In this document: in pieces, positions 24,901 to 31,398 of the stretch
Numbering within the stretch: position 1 is the stretch's first letter
Layout of the letters: every line of letters starts with the position of its first letter
Assembly: GCA_035545895.1 (NCBI GenBank)
Contig: DASZXJ010000086.1
Coordinates: forward strand, 1-33,415
DNA length: 33,415 nucleotides
Reading direction: 5' to 3'
DNA from: DASZXJ01 sp035545895
GTDB taxonomy: Bacteria > Planctomycetota > Phycisphaerae > Tepidisphaerales > Tepidisphaeraceae
The notes under the pieces: model-generated
Database searches by the model: none
What the model saw: the letters and a program-made list of their open reading frames with translations, nothing else
What the model was told of the DNA's origin: nothing
Position numbers and translations under genes: made by a program

Positions 24901-26540
24901 AATGGCGGCTGTTTGAGCTGCCCTCGCAGAACCGGCACGCCGGTCTTGGAATCCACCCAGATATTGCGAGGTGTATGAGCAGCCAGCACAAAATCGGTTT
25001 CCTGACCCGAACCATCGTGGCAGCTTGTACATCCGACGGCTTCGATGCTGTGCGCGCTGTCGATATCGACATATAGCTCAAGATTGGGATGCGCGAGAAT
25101 GACCGGCGAAGCATCCAGCGCCTGCAAGCCTTGCTTTTTGCGCTCGCTGTTCAGTTCATCAACCAAGGCGTAACGGTAACGATCTTCGAGTTGGTCGTAC
25201 TCATCGGCAGAAAGAGTGGCTTTCAGGCCGGTGCGCAATTCCTCAACATATCGCATCGCGAGATTGCGCGGGCCATTGATGGCTGCGCCGGTGGCGGTGT
25301 GAGCGACGGTCGCCTTGGCTTTGCCGCGCTCGGCGGCGCCGTCGGAAACGGGACTCCAGCGATAGAACGCTTCGAGCAACGCGAGAAGAATCTCATTTTG
25401 GCGAGTGATTTCAGTTTGATCCGTCGAGTCGGCCTTGTAAGCAAATGGCGAAACCGCCTTGCCATCATATTCAACAGTCGCCACAGTTCCGTTGACGCTT
25501 CTGGCAATCGCGGCAATTCTCGCGTTGTTTCGCGTGATCTGCGCCGGGGCGAGGGTGCGGGCGTAATTGTGCCAGAAATCGGCGTTGGCGACGGCGCCGG
25601 GCTTGGCTGCGGTGGCGACAGGCGCTGTCGCTCCGGTCGGCGCAACCGCGGGCAGATTCAACTGGCGAACCGTCGCAACCTGATCTTCCAGATACGCCAG
25701 CACCTTTTCTTCGGTGTAATCCTTTTTGCCGATGTTGACGTGGCAGGTGGTGCAGCGGTCGATCGTGGTGATCTTCATGAACGCCACGTCAGTCTGCACT
25801 TCGGGAAGCACAATCTGCTGCACCCGCTCGGCGGGGTTGACGAAACCCATCAGCGGGGCGTCGCGAACGATTCGGCTGACGCGTCCAAAGATTCCATTGA
25901 CTCCGCCTTGCCGACCGGGATCGATCGCAACGGCGCGCTTTTGCAGCGCATCGTAGTCGCCACCCAGTTTTGTTCGCTCTTTCTTCAGTGCATCTAGCTG
26001 GGCGGTTTGTTGATCCAGCTTGTCCCGCACTTCAGCGATTCGATTTCCGTACGATGCCAATTCCTCCGTGAATTCCGCGACCTGCTTTTGCGGCTCAGCC
26101 AGCTTCTCGTTCAATTCGCGAATGGCCGTCTCATCCTGCGCAGCCACCGCATCCTGAAGATTGGCCTGCCAGACCTGCACGTTGGATTTCAGATTGTTGA
26201 GCTTGAATTCGAGGGTCGCTCGCTCGCTGTCCAGCTTTTTCTTTTCAGCGACGAGGTTCTCGTATTCCTTGTTGCTGGTGGCGAGTTTGGTTTCCTGATC
26301 GGCGATTTCCGATTTGAGTCGTTCGAGCGATTTCTGTTCCTCGGGCGTGAGTTGGCGTTGAATTTTCTCGTCGGTCAAAGCCAGGTCCCACGCCTGGGCT
26401 TGGCGCTGGGGGATGCGCCAATCCTTGTCATGATCCTGAATAATGGCCCAATTACTTACTGCCAGCAGCAGAATCGCCGACAGCGCAAAAACTACATTGA
26501 GCCGCTTGATGTTCCAAAAGGTATCGGTCGGAATGGGCAT
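21933..26540 (-). CDS. Octaheme cytochrome c with N-terminal coiled coil
   Basis: A very large (1535-residue) membrane-anchored cytochrome. One helix near residues 17-34 is followed by a long coiled coil (about 60-215, rich in Glu/Lys/Leu). Eight CxxCH heme sites follow at residues about 263, 504, 651, 680, 791, 1020, 1197 and 1408 (CTTCH, CTSCH, CARCH, CVNCH, CLACH, CMSCH, CVSCH, CLKCH). Several are followed by a likely Met axial ligand (TKMPHFF, TIMPRLR, LKMPTFY, IRMPSFP, TAMPPFF), so at least five are class-I cytochrome c domains in series. The first gene of the oxidase operon, it probably passes electrons toward CuA. A GTG at 26567 is in frame, but ATG 26540 begins a cleaner anchor sequence. 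Confidence 0.88.
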   Translation of the reverse strand: MPIPTDTFWNIKRLNVVFALSAILLLAVSNWAIIQDHDKDWRIPQRQAQAWDLALTDEKIQRQLTPEEQKSLERLKSEIADQETKLATSNKEYENLVAEKKKLDSERATLEFKLNNLKSNVQVWQANLQDAVAAQDETAIRELNEKLAEPQKQVAEFTEELASYGNRIAEVRDKLDQQTAQLDALKKERTKLGGDYDALQKRAVAIDPGRQGGVNGIFGRVSRIVRDAPLMGFVNPAERVQQIVLPEVQTDVAFMKITTIDRCTTCHVNIGKKDYTEEKVLAYLEDQVATVRQLNLPAVAPTGATAPVATAAKPGAVANADFWHNYARTLAPAQITRNNARIAAIARSVNGTVATVEYDGKAVSPFAYKADSTDQTEITRQNEILLALLEAFYRWSPVSDGAAERGKAKATVAHTATGAAINGPRNLAMRYVEELRTGLKATLSADEYDQLEDRYRYALVDELNSERKKQGLQALDASPVILAHPNLELYVDIDSAHSIEAVGCTSCHDGSGQETDFVLAAHTPRNIWVDSKTGVPVLRGQLKQPPLEGHEKQDLSSMLAAVLPKNSVIPKQVSELHFEAAPSTQPSESESESASKAVAYSDPVGGTSGWALPQFDYWKKVYEPKAPRNFELVYHEWDWPMRSRDLVQVNCARCHTDVYDIKEHAPTLYEGRQLFTQMGCVNCHQMDSIPAHENRKVGTDLRHVTSKLSKEYINTWVWAPKAFRPTTKMPHFFMLENNSSDEEIRRTRQEARSITEYLVRTATPLPPQHVWPANGKGNADSGKQIFNTLGCLACHQNLNERGEEWITTDLVKGAGMTADDAKKAYASMTYNQRQIYVQQHLAEPAGHVTKATYSDGSAKPVFVQIGPELSGIGTKLTAGRSLEQSRQWLFEWVMEPRHYSEYTIMPRLRLSDQQAMDLAEYLLNQKRTTNDPNDNWSAGLTDPDTEKLKQLTALQLKSRFSWQTAQVKADDDAELTADAIAALTTPVKTAEQAKAEVSAMSKDEKRMVFLGQKLIANYSCMSCHAINGMETATSPCPNLSAEGEKGVDKLDYGYLDPHKREWLPPVSKVSMVNGFSTAAANLIHEKIEGKPVSKELEVAWPEIEHTRQSWISQKVNNSRIFDRDKSLLEPTRDNVGAPYDKLKMPTFYLNEEQVHAIVAFVLSNRTRLISDHLTQLATNEQARQIARGRQLTEQYNCVSCHQIEKNLPQIQQYFKVDEIPTKAPPSLRGEGNKVQFGWLFNFFKNVEQMRPLIFTGIRMPSFPASDDEWTAILAYFNSVSNKESKQLNKQIDPVVKYIAASKKASTQPAPEDVAAAAPGDDWWQRAEFASTAQALKDWGLVFGHIKPIEVGPTATPDDLRKVYRTLLFKAGFTRELYAAQYPFVDAPRPQISDERFKLGEQFFYEMQCLKCHVLGDPNVNGANKSPTAPNLSLAQRRLQQRWVRHWVQEPNIIQVGTAMPPFFTGLPVFKLDGQSWPRAQNLPEDQAKRIESTYGSTVQEQTALLLDFLYAAGVRGYTGVQPPTSAPAGAASAGP

Positions 26541-26617
26541 ACCGCAGAATCCGTTGCAAGTGACCACCGCGCCATGAACCGTGCCGGCGCGACCGCGCTG
26601 CCAACGCGGAGCGGGAG

Positions 26618-26646
26618 ACTATAGAGACTCTGTCTCAAGCGCTCAA
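26618..26646 (-). promoter_or_regulatory. Candidate promoter of the oxidase operon
   Basis: On the minus strand TTGAGC (26646-26641), exactly 17 nt and TATAGT (26623-26618), matching the sigma-70 consensus at 4 of 6 and 5 of 6. It lies about 70 nt before the octaheme cytochrome start and would drive all nine genes. A weaker plus-strand pair (TTGAAA 26651-26656, GATACG 26674-26679) could serve the divergent TPR gene. Confidence 0.6.
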
Positions 26647-26727
26647 GTCTTTGAAACTTCACGATTTTTGAAAGATACGTCCCAAAATGCGCGATCAGGA
26701 ACGGCCTCTTTGTCCGATACATGGTTC

Positions 26728-27426
26728 ATGCGAATCTATCTCAGCTTTTTGGCGATTCTGGCAGTGACGGCGGGGTGTCAGGATCAAAACAAACAAGGAC
26801 TCGGCGGTCTTCAGAGGATCTCCGACGCAGAGGCTGTCAACCTCAGCTCCGGCCAGTCTCATTTCGACAATAGCCAGGATCCTCCCTTTACCGCGGCGAC
26901 CCGTTTCGCGGCGGGACAACTGGCGGAAAGCATGAATCAGCAGCCCCGCGCCATCGCTCAATACAATGAGGCGATCAAGCTCGACCCCAGGCATCAGCCT
27001 TCTCTATATCGCCTGGGTGTTCTTTACGCCCAGCTTCATCAATATGACGATGCCGTCAACGCGTGGAAGCAATACGTAAAAGCGACCGATTCGTCCGCAA
27101 CTGCCTATTCAAACCTCGCCTACTGCTACGAACTGGCGGGTAGACCCGCCGACGCCGAGGGAGCTTACAAACTCGGCATCAAGCGCGATCCCAACAACCG
27201 TTCCTGCCGCATTCATTACGGAGTGATGCTCGTCAAGCAGGGCAAGGCTTCTGAAGGCACCAGGCAGTTTGAAGTTGTTCTCAAGCCGGCCGAGGTTCAT
27301 TACAACGTCGCCGCGGTCTATGAACAGATGGGGCGAAAAGAGGACGCCAAGCTGGAGTATGAGAAAGCGCTGGAGCTTGATCCCAACCTGGCGGATGCTC
27401 ACGAGAGATTGTCGCAACTTGAATAA
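26728..27426 (+). CDS. TPR-repeat lipoprotein
   Basis: A 232-residue exported protein. MRIYLSFLAILAVTAGC is a lipoprotein signal with the anchor at Cys17. From about residue 53 to the end there are four to five tetratricopeptide repeats, for example AIAQYNEAIKLDPRHQPSLY and AKLEYEKALELDPNLADAHE, which form a helical scaffold for protein contacts. The frame extends 49 codons upstream to 26581, but that part lacks signal features and covers the divergent promoter, so ATG 26728 is chosen although its ribosome site is weak. It is divergent from the oxidase operon; whether it helps assemble that complex is unknown. Confidence 0.85.
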   Translation: MRIYLSFLAILAVTAGCQDQNKQGLGGLQRISDAEAVNLSSGQSHFDNSQDPPFTAATRFAAGQLAESMNQQPRAIAQYNEAIKLDPRHQPSLYRLGVLYAQLHQYDDAVNAWKQYVKATDSSATAYSNLAYCYELAGRPADAEGAYKLGIKRDPNNRSCRIHYGVMLVKQGKASEGTRQFEVVLKPAEVHYNVAAVYEQMGRKEDAKLEYEKALELDPNLADAHERLSQLE

Positions 27427-27537
27427 TAACAATGATTTATGTTTGATTCGACTCTGGATTGTGGCTGGAAGCGGCGATTGCGGCTCGCATAAGGACGCCA
27501 GCGCGATTATCATCCTCGCGACCGAGGGAGAAGTTTG

Positions 27538-27975
27538 ATGCCGAAGTTATCGTGGGCTGTCATTGCATATGGGCTGGTATTGATCGCGGTTGATTCCGCG
27601 TTTTCAGCCCAGGCCAACCTGCCAAAAGTGCTTTCCATGCCGTGCTGGGCGGTCGGATTATTGCTCATCGCCGCCGGCCTGGCTGCCGCTCAGCGACGGC
27701 ATTCCCTCAGACAAACCGGAGCGATCGTCGGAATCATCCTGCCCCTGTTCCTCGGGTGCATGTTTGGCTGGCATGTCATAACGGGCGAGCGGCAGGATCG
27801 GGTGGCGATCATGGTTTTGACGGCTCTGTCGCTGGTCAGCTTTGCCGAAGTAGTGATGGCATTAAGCTTCCGGCCGCGTGAAGGGATTGCCAGCCGAGGA
27901 TATGCAGTTCCGATTGCGACCCCCAAACCCAAGCCCACCGAAACCTCTCAACCCCGCCGCTCCGAAGTCGGATAA
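27538..27975 (+). CDS. Small integral membrane protein
   Basis: A 145-residue protein with four hydrophobic segments (about 5-22, 34-49, 61-78 and 89-106) and a Pro/Lys/Arg tail (TPKPKPTETSQPRRSEVG). The layout and the opening WAVIAYGLVLIAVDSAFSA recall the four-helix TMEM14/UPF0136 group, but the resemblance is weak and no function is claimed. ATG 27538 is preferred over the TTG one codon earlier because GGGAG (27526-27530) lies 7 nt upstream. It is 111 nt downstream of the TPR gene and may share its transcript. Confidence 0.7.
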   Translation: MPKLSWAVIAYGLVLIAVDSAFSAQANLPKVLSMPCWAVGLLLIAAGLAAAQRRHSLRQTGAIVGIILPLFLGCMFGWHVITGERQDRVAIMVLTALSLVSFAEVVMALSFRPREGIASRGYAVPIATPKPKPTETSQPRRSEVG

Positions 27976-28038
27976 CTTCCGGTTTTGGGTATTGAGTACC
28001 CGTTAAGTCTCCAAAAATATCTCACTCCGCCCGATTTT

Positions 28039-28127
28039 GACCGTATTAAATACGCCAATCCTTTAATTCTGCCGAGCTTACACCTCAGCCTGGGAGGTTT
28101 ACGCCGTTTTTGCCATGAAATACGGTC
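28039..28127. promoter_or_regulatory. AATACG inverted sites upstream of the candidate sRNA
   Basis: CGTATT-A-AATACG (28042-28054) is a 13-bp near-perfect palindrome, and AATACGGTC (28119-28127) is the exact inverted copy of GACCGTATT (28039-28047). These could be operator sites bent into a loop. The region 27976-28187 contains no supported gene. Confidence 0.35.
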
Positions 28128-28175
28128 CACTGCAATAATTTGTGCCTCAAGCGAACCTGAACGCAAAACATGGCG

Positions 28176-28181
28176 TATAAT
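28176..28181 (+). promoter_or_regulatory. Consensus -10 box of the candidate sRNA
   Basis: A perfect TATAAT. No good -35 is found at 16-18 nt upstream (GAACCT is the best), so activity may need an activator, possibly at the AATACG sites just upstream. Confidence 0.45.
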
Positions 28182-28187
28182 ATGTTG

Positions 28188-28254
28188 GAATAAATCAAAC
28201 GATCCTCCTTCCCTGGGTGGCGTGGAATGCCGAGAGATCCACGCCACCTTTTTT
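28188..28254 (+). ncRNA. Candidate small RNA with anti-Shine-Dalgarno segment
   Basis: A transcript begun 7 nt after the TATAAT at 28176-28181 would be about 67 nt: a short A-rich leader, the single-stranded stretch GATCCTCCTTCCC (28201-28213), then a strong intrinsic terminator. The terminator stem GGTGGCGTGGA (28216-28226) pairs perfectly with TCCACGCCACC (28238-28248) and runs into six T (28249-28254). CCTCCTT is complementary to ribosome-binding sites and resembles the 3' end of 16S rRNA. No upstream plus-strand gene needs this terminator closely (nearest stop 27975). Seen: -10, pyrimidine stretch and terminator. Inferred: that they form one sRNA. Confidence 0.5.
28216..28254 (+). terminator. 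Strong intrinsic terminator
   Basis: An 11-bp perfect GC-rich stem with an 11-nt loop followed by TTTTTT. It ends the candidate sRNA, or else the transcript coming from the TPR/membrane protein genes 240 nt upstream. It abuts the convergent LigD_N-like gene. Confidence 0.9.
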
Positions 28255-28609
28255 ATGCGCCCGTTTTTTCGGTCGATTTGGCCTCCCAAATCTCGTCGTG
28301 CACGGGCTGAATGACAAGCAAAAGGCGATTATCCAACACAAATCGATATGAATCGCCTGCATCGGTTTGAACGGTGCAGGTTCCGGCTCCGATGCGCAGA
28401 ACATGTCCACGATCCCCCGGAATGGGCCCCTCGTAATCCAGATACATCCGGCGATGATCGCGTAGCTTGGTGAGTCGCGTCCGCTCAAGTATCGGCCAGC
28501 TCGGCGATCGCCACGTCGATAGCTGCGAGCCCGGCGCGGTTTCAAACATCAAATCATAATGCGGTTCTTCCACACCTTCGTGCCTCGAAATGACGTAACG
28601 CAAGCTCAT
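28253..28609 (-). CDS. Standalone LigD_N-like (3'-phosphoesterase fold) protein
   Basis: A 118-residue protein resembling the LigD N-terminal 3'-phosphoesterase domain of bacterial end-joining ligases: RYVISRHEGVEEPHYDLMFE parallels the family FVIQxHxxxxLHYDxRLE, then STWRSPSWP (cf. SWAVPKGP) and RRMYLDYEGPIPGDRGHVLRIG (cf. LDYxxFEGxIPxGxYGxG). The first His and the HYD motif are kept, but the middle is shortened and the second catalytic His region is less clear, so activity is uncertain. No ligase or polymerase domain is attached and no ku gene is near. Its ATG overlaps the TGA of the aldo/keto reductase gene (TGATG), so it is translated with it. Confidence 0.75.
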   Translation of the reverse strand: MSLRYVISRHEGVEEPHYDLMFETAPGSQLSTWRSPSWPILERTRLTKLRDHRRMYLDYEGPIPGDRGHVLRIGAGTCTVQTDAGDSYRFVLDNRLLLVIQPVHDEIWEAKSTEKTGA

Positions 28610-29682
28610 CACGCAATCAGCACCGGCGGGGCGACATAGCCGCTGCGCACTCGGCCGCTGGGATCGATGCTGCTCTTCAAATCACACGGATGGGCTTCCG
28701 CCCCCAAATTCCAATCCTTTGAATAGTCGGCGGCGATCTGATCCAGTTCCGCCTTGGTCAGATTCGGTTTTTCCGTGGACTCTGCCGCTTCCTTGATTTC
28801 CTTTTCGTTGAGCAGCGTGCCGGTGATGCTCGTCAACGCCGGGTCCATCAGCAGCCACTTACAAGCAAGCTGATGCACGTTCATTCCATGATTGGCTGCG
28901 TAATGACGGACCAGGTCCAACTTCTTCAAACCGTAAATCTTCCAGGACTGATCGCGAAATTTGCGATGATCGGATTCACCAATGGTTGTGTCGATTTTTA
29001 CGACATCTTTTAGAATCGAGCTGTTGTCATGCACGCGTGCCAGGACCCCGGCGTGTTGTGATCGAGCGACTTCGCAGAACTCCCGGCCTGGGTTCTGCTC
29101 AAACATGTTGTAGACGGTCTGCACGGCCTTGGCGTTGTGATCGATCATCGCCTTGACGCCTTCCTCGCGCCAGCCGATGGCGGGGCCCAGCGATACGCCC
29201 CACGCCTTGATCTTGCCTTCGCTTTTCAGTTTTTCCAGTTCGGCAAACATGTCATCGCGAAACTGTGGCAGCTTGATGTTGTGGGCCATGAACAGGTCGA
29301 GATAGTCCGTGCCCAGGCGTTTGAATGACTGCTCGATCGCAAATCGCATGAACTTTGGCGAGAAATCCTGCCTGCGTTCGCGATGCGAGCCCGCTTCACC
29401 CGGGTCGCTGTAAAAGTCGTAACCAAACTTTCCGCCGATCTCGATCTTGCCGCGATCGATCCCGGCGGTCTTCAGCCATTCGCCAAACAGCGTTTCCGCG
29501 CGGCCGTTGCCGTAGGCGTCGCCGTTGTCGAAAAAGGTGATCCCCTGGTCCATCGCGAAACTGCAAATGCGATTGCAGTCTTCCTGCGAATAGTGGCCCC
29601 ACCAGTCCACGCCAAATATCCAACACCCCAGCGAAACCGCTGAGACTTCCAGGCCCGTATCCCCAAACTTGCGACGTTGCAT
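28609..29682 (-). CDS. Aldo/keto reductase
   Basis: A 357-residue NADPH-dependent oxidoreductase of the AKR superfamily (TIM barrel). The catalytic tetrad is present: Asp and Tyr in FFDNGDAYGNGRAETLFGEWL, Lys in IGGKFGYD and His in DLFMAHN. The opening MQRRKFGDTGLEVSAVSLGCW is typical, as is the late helix VHQLACKWLLMDPALTSITG that leads to the cofactor site. AAAGGA about 9 nt before the ATG supports the start. The sequence is most like the general bacterial YghZ/Tas-type group; the substrate cannot be predicted. The downstream gene starts inside its stop codon. Confidence 0.92.
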   Translation of the reverse strand: MQRRKFGDTGLEVSAVSLGCWIFGVDWWGHYSQEDCNRICSFAMDQGITFFDNGDAYGNGRAETLFGEWLKTAGIDRGKIEIGGKFGYDFYSDPGEAGSHRERRQDFSPKFMRFAIEQSFKRLGTDYLDLFMAHNIKLPQFRDDMFAELEKLKSEGKIKAWGVSLGPAIGWREEGVKAMIDHNAKAVQTVYNMFEQNPGREFCEVARSQHAGVLARVHDNSSILKDVVKIDTTIGESDHRKFRDQSWKIYGLKKLDLVRHYAANHGMNVHQLACKWLLMDPALTSITGTLLNEKEIKEAAESTEKPNLTKAELDQIAADYSKDWNLGAEAHPCDLKSSIDPSGRVRSGYVAPPVLIA

Positions 29683-29811
29683 GCAGTTATCCTTTCAGCA
29701 ACTGACCAAATACATGATAAGTTCCCAACCGGGCCGAAGAAAGTCATGGGCTACTCCTCCTTATATAAAAACGTTTCGCCTGATCGGTGGGTCGCGTTTT
29801 TGAATTCAAAA

Positions 29812-29830
29812 CCCACGGCAGCGCCGTGGG
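29812..29830. repeat. CCCACGG hairpin, copy B
   Basis: CCCACGGC and GCCGTGGG form an 8-bp perfect stem with loop AGC, with AAAA to the left and CGTTT to the right. As with the hairpin at 3594-3617, it lies between divergently transcribed genes. No other gene is seen in 29683-29913. Confidence 0.6.
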
Positions 29831-29913
29831 CGTTTCTCGGTGGATCGCCTGCGGTGATGATTGACCGCGATCGGCGAGCGTAGGATGATCTGTCGAGCCA
29901 TTATCATTGTCGA

Positions 29914-31263
29914 ATGGAACAGCAAGCCCTCCATACCCCGCTCAACATCCTTGTTGTGGATGACGAGGCGAATATCCGCAAAACGCTGGCGATCGGTCTC
30001 GAAGCCGATGGCCACCACGTCATCGCGGTGAGCAATCCCGCTGATGCCATCGCCGAGAACAGCAGAAGATCGTTCGATCTGGCGTTTGTGGATTTAAGAC
30101 TCGGCGCAGCACACGGCATGGATCTGATTCCATCGCTGATGGCGGAAAGCCCCTGGCTGAGAATCGTCATCATTACAGCTCATGGCACGATCGATAGCGC
30201 GGTTGAGGCCATGAAGCGGGGCGCATCCGATTATCTCACCAAACCGTTCACGCCCGCGCAGGTTAAAGTCATAACGGATCGCGAAGCACAGTTGCGCGCT
30301 CTTCAAATCAAGGTTGCGGGGCTGGTGGAAAACTTCGCCGAAGCGGATGCGGCTTTGAAACTGGAGAGCGCCAATCCGGCCATGCAGCGGGCCATCAATC
30401 TCGCTCGACAGGTCGCTGATACCGATGCAAACGTGCTGATTCGCGGCGAAAGCGGCACGGGCAAGGGCGTGCTCGCCAAGGCCATCCACGCATGGAGCAA
30501 ACGGTCGGCTCGCGCATTGGCGACCGTTTCATGCCCGTCCCTTTCATCGCAACTTCTCGAAAGTGAACTGTTTGGCCATGCCAGGGGCGCATTCACGGGC
30601 GCCGTGCGCGACAATCCGGGACGTATCGCCGCCGCCAGCGGAGGCACACTCTTTCTCGACGAGATCGGCGACTTGCCAACTGAACTTCAGCCCAAGTTGC
30701 TGCGCTTTGTGCAGGACAAGGAATTCGAACGCGTCGGCGATTCAACTCCGAGGCATGCCGATGTGCGAATCATCTCGGCGACCAATGTGGACCTCGACGA
30801 CGCGGTAAAAGCAAAGCGATTTCGTGAAGACCTGCTGTTTCGGCTTAATGTCGTGCAGATCCATGTTCCGCCGCTTCGCGAGCGGACCGAAGACCTGATT
30901 CCATTGGCGGAAACGATTTTGCGGGCTCATCGCGAATCGCGAAACATCACCGGTTTCACCAATGACGCGCTGGCAGCAATCAGGGGTTATGCCTGGCCGG
31001 GCAATGTGCGCGAGCTGCGAAACGCCATTGAACATGCGGTTATTTTTTGTCGCGCCGAAAAAATCGGCGTTGAACATTTCCCCGCCAACCTCGCGCCCAG
31101 GCCTGCCGCAATCCAGATCGGGGATTCAGTCTCAATCGATCAGATCGAGGAAATACACATTCGCCGGGTGCTTGCTTCGAGCAAATCGCTGGATGAAGCA
31201 GCGGAAATTTTGGGCATCGATCTTGCCACTCTCTGGCGACGCCGCAGGAAATATCAAATCTGA
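29914..31263 (+). CDS. Sigma-54-dependent response regulator (AlgB/NtrC type)
   Basis: A 449-residue activator. The receiver (about 10-125) has D16/D17, phospho-acceptor D60 (LAFVDLRL), the T/S position in ITAHG and K110 (LTKPF). The AAA+ domain (about 150-380) has Walker A GESGTGKG (178-185), the sigma-54 contact loop GAFTGA (225-230), Walker B TLFLDEIGD and arginine-finger region FREDLLFRLNV. A Fis-type HTH closes the protein (SLDEAAEILGIDLATLWRRRRKYQI spans it). It should open sigma-54 promoters after phosphorylation by the kinase encoded 135 nt downstream. The ATG at 29914 lacks an obvious ribosome site. Confidence 0.95.
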   Translation: MEQQALHTPLNILVVDDEANIRKTLAIGLEADGHHVIAVSNPADAIAENSRRSFDLAFVDLRLGAAHGMDLIPSLMAESPWLRIVIITAHGTIDSAVEAMKRGASDYLTKPFTPAQVKVITDREAQLRALQIKVAGLVENFAEADAALKLESANPAMQRAINLARQVADTDANVLIRGESGTGKGVLAKAIHAWSKRSARALATVSCPSLSSQLLESELFGHARGAFTGAVRDNPGRIAAASGGTLFLDEIGDLPTELQPKLLRFVQDKEFERVGDSTPRHADVRIISATNVDLDDAVKAKRFREDLLFRLNVVQIHVPPLRERTEDLIPLAETILRAHRESRNITGFTNDALAAIRGYAWPGNVRELRNAIEHAVIFCRAEKIGVEHFPANLAPRPAAIQIGDSVSIDQIEEIHIRRVLASSKSLDEAAEILGIDLATLWRRRRKYQI

Positions 31264-31273
31264 CGCCGGCCCC

Positions 31274-31323
31274 TTGCACGATTCAATGTCCCCAGGCAGC
31301 CGAATCGTGCAAATTGCACGATC
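31274..31323. promoter_or_regulatory. Three TTGCACGAT half-sites (candidate operator)
   Basis: TTGCACGATTC (31274-31284), its exact inverted copy GAATCGTGCAA (31302-31312), and TTGCACGATC (31314-31323). The last two form the perfect palindrome TCGTGCAA-A-TTGCACGA, and the first and third are direct repeats 40 bp apart. They lie between regulator and kinase, 75 bp before the kinase start, and may be enhancer sites for the regulator. A hairpin in mRNA is an alternative reading. Confidence 0.65.
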
Positions 31324-31398
31324 AAAAATACCGCCCATGAGTATAAATTGATGAACCACGCACATTGGCATCGAGTGCGCATATGGTGGGAGGCAGCC

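Noticed and set aside
27985..28314. A 109-codon plus-strand frame in the gap before the LigD_N-like gene
   Set aside because: No ribosome site or domain; it runs through the terminator stem and into the convergent gene.
29472..29747. A 91-codon minus-strand frame whose ATG follows GGAGGAG
   Set aside because: The ribosome site looks excellent, but the frame overlaps the aldo/keto reductase in a different frame and the peptide has no features. A short leader peptide before the reductase cannot be excluded.
31270..31323. Sigma-54 promoter before the kinase, because of the TTGCA cores
   Set aside because: No TGGCA-like -24 element occurs at the required distance from any TTGCA, so these are better read as binding sites.
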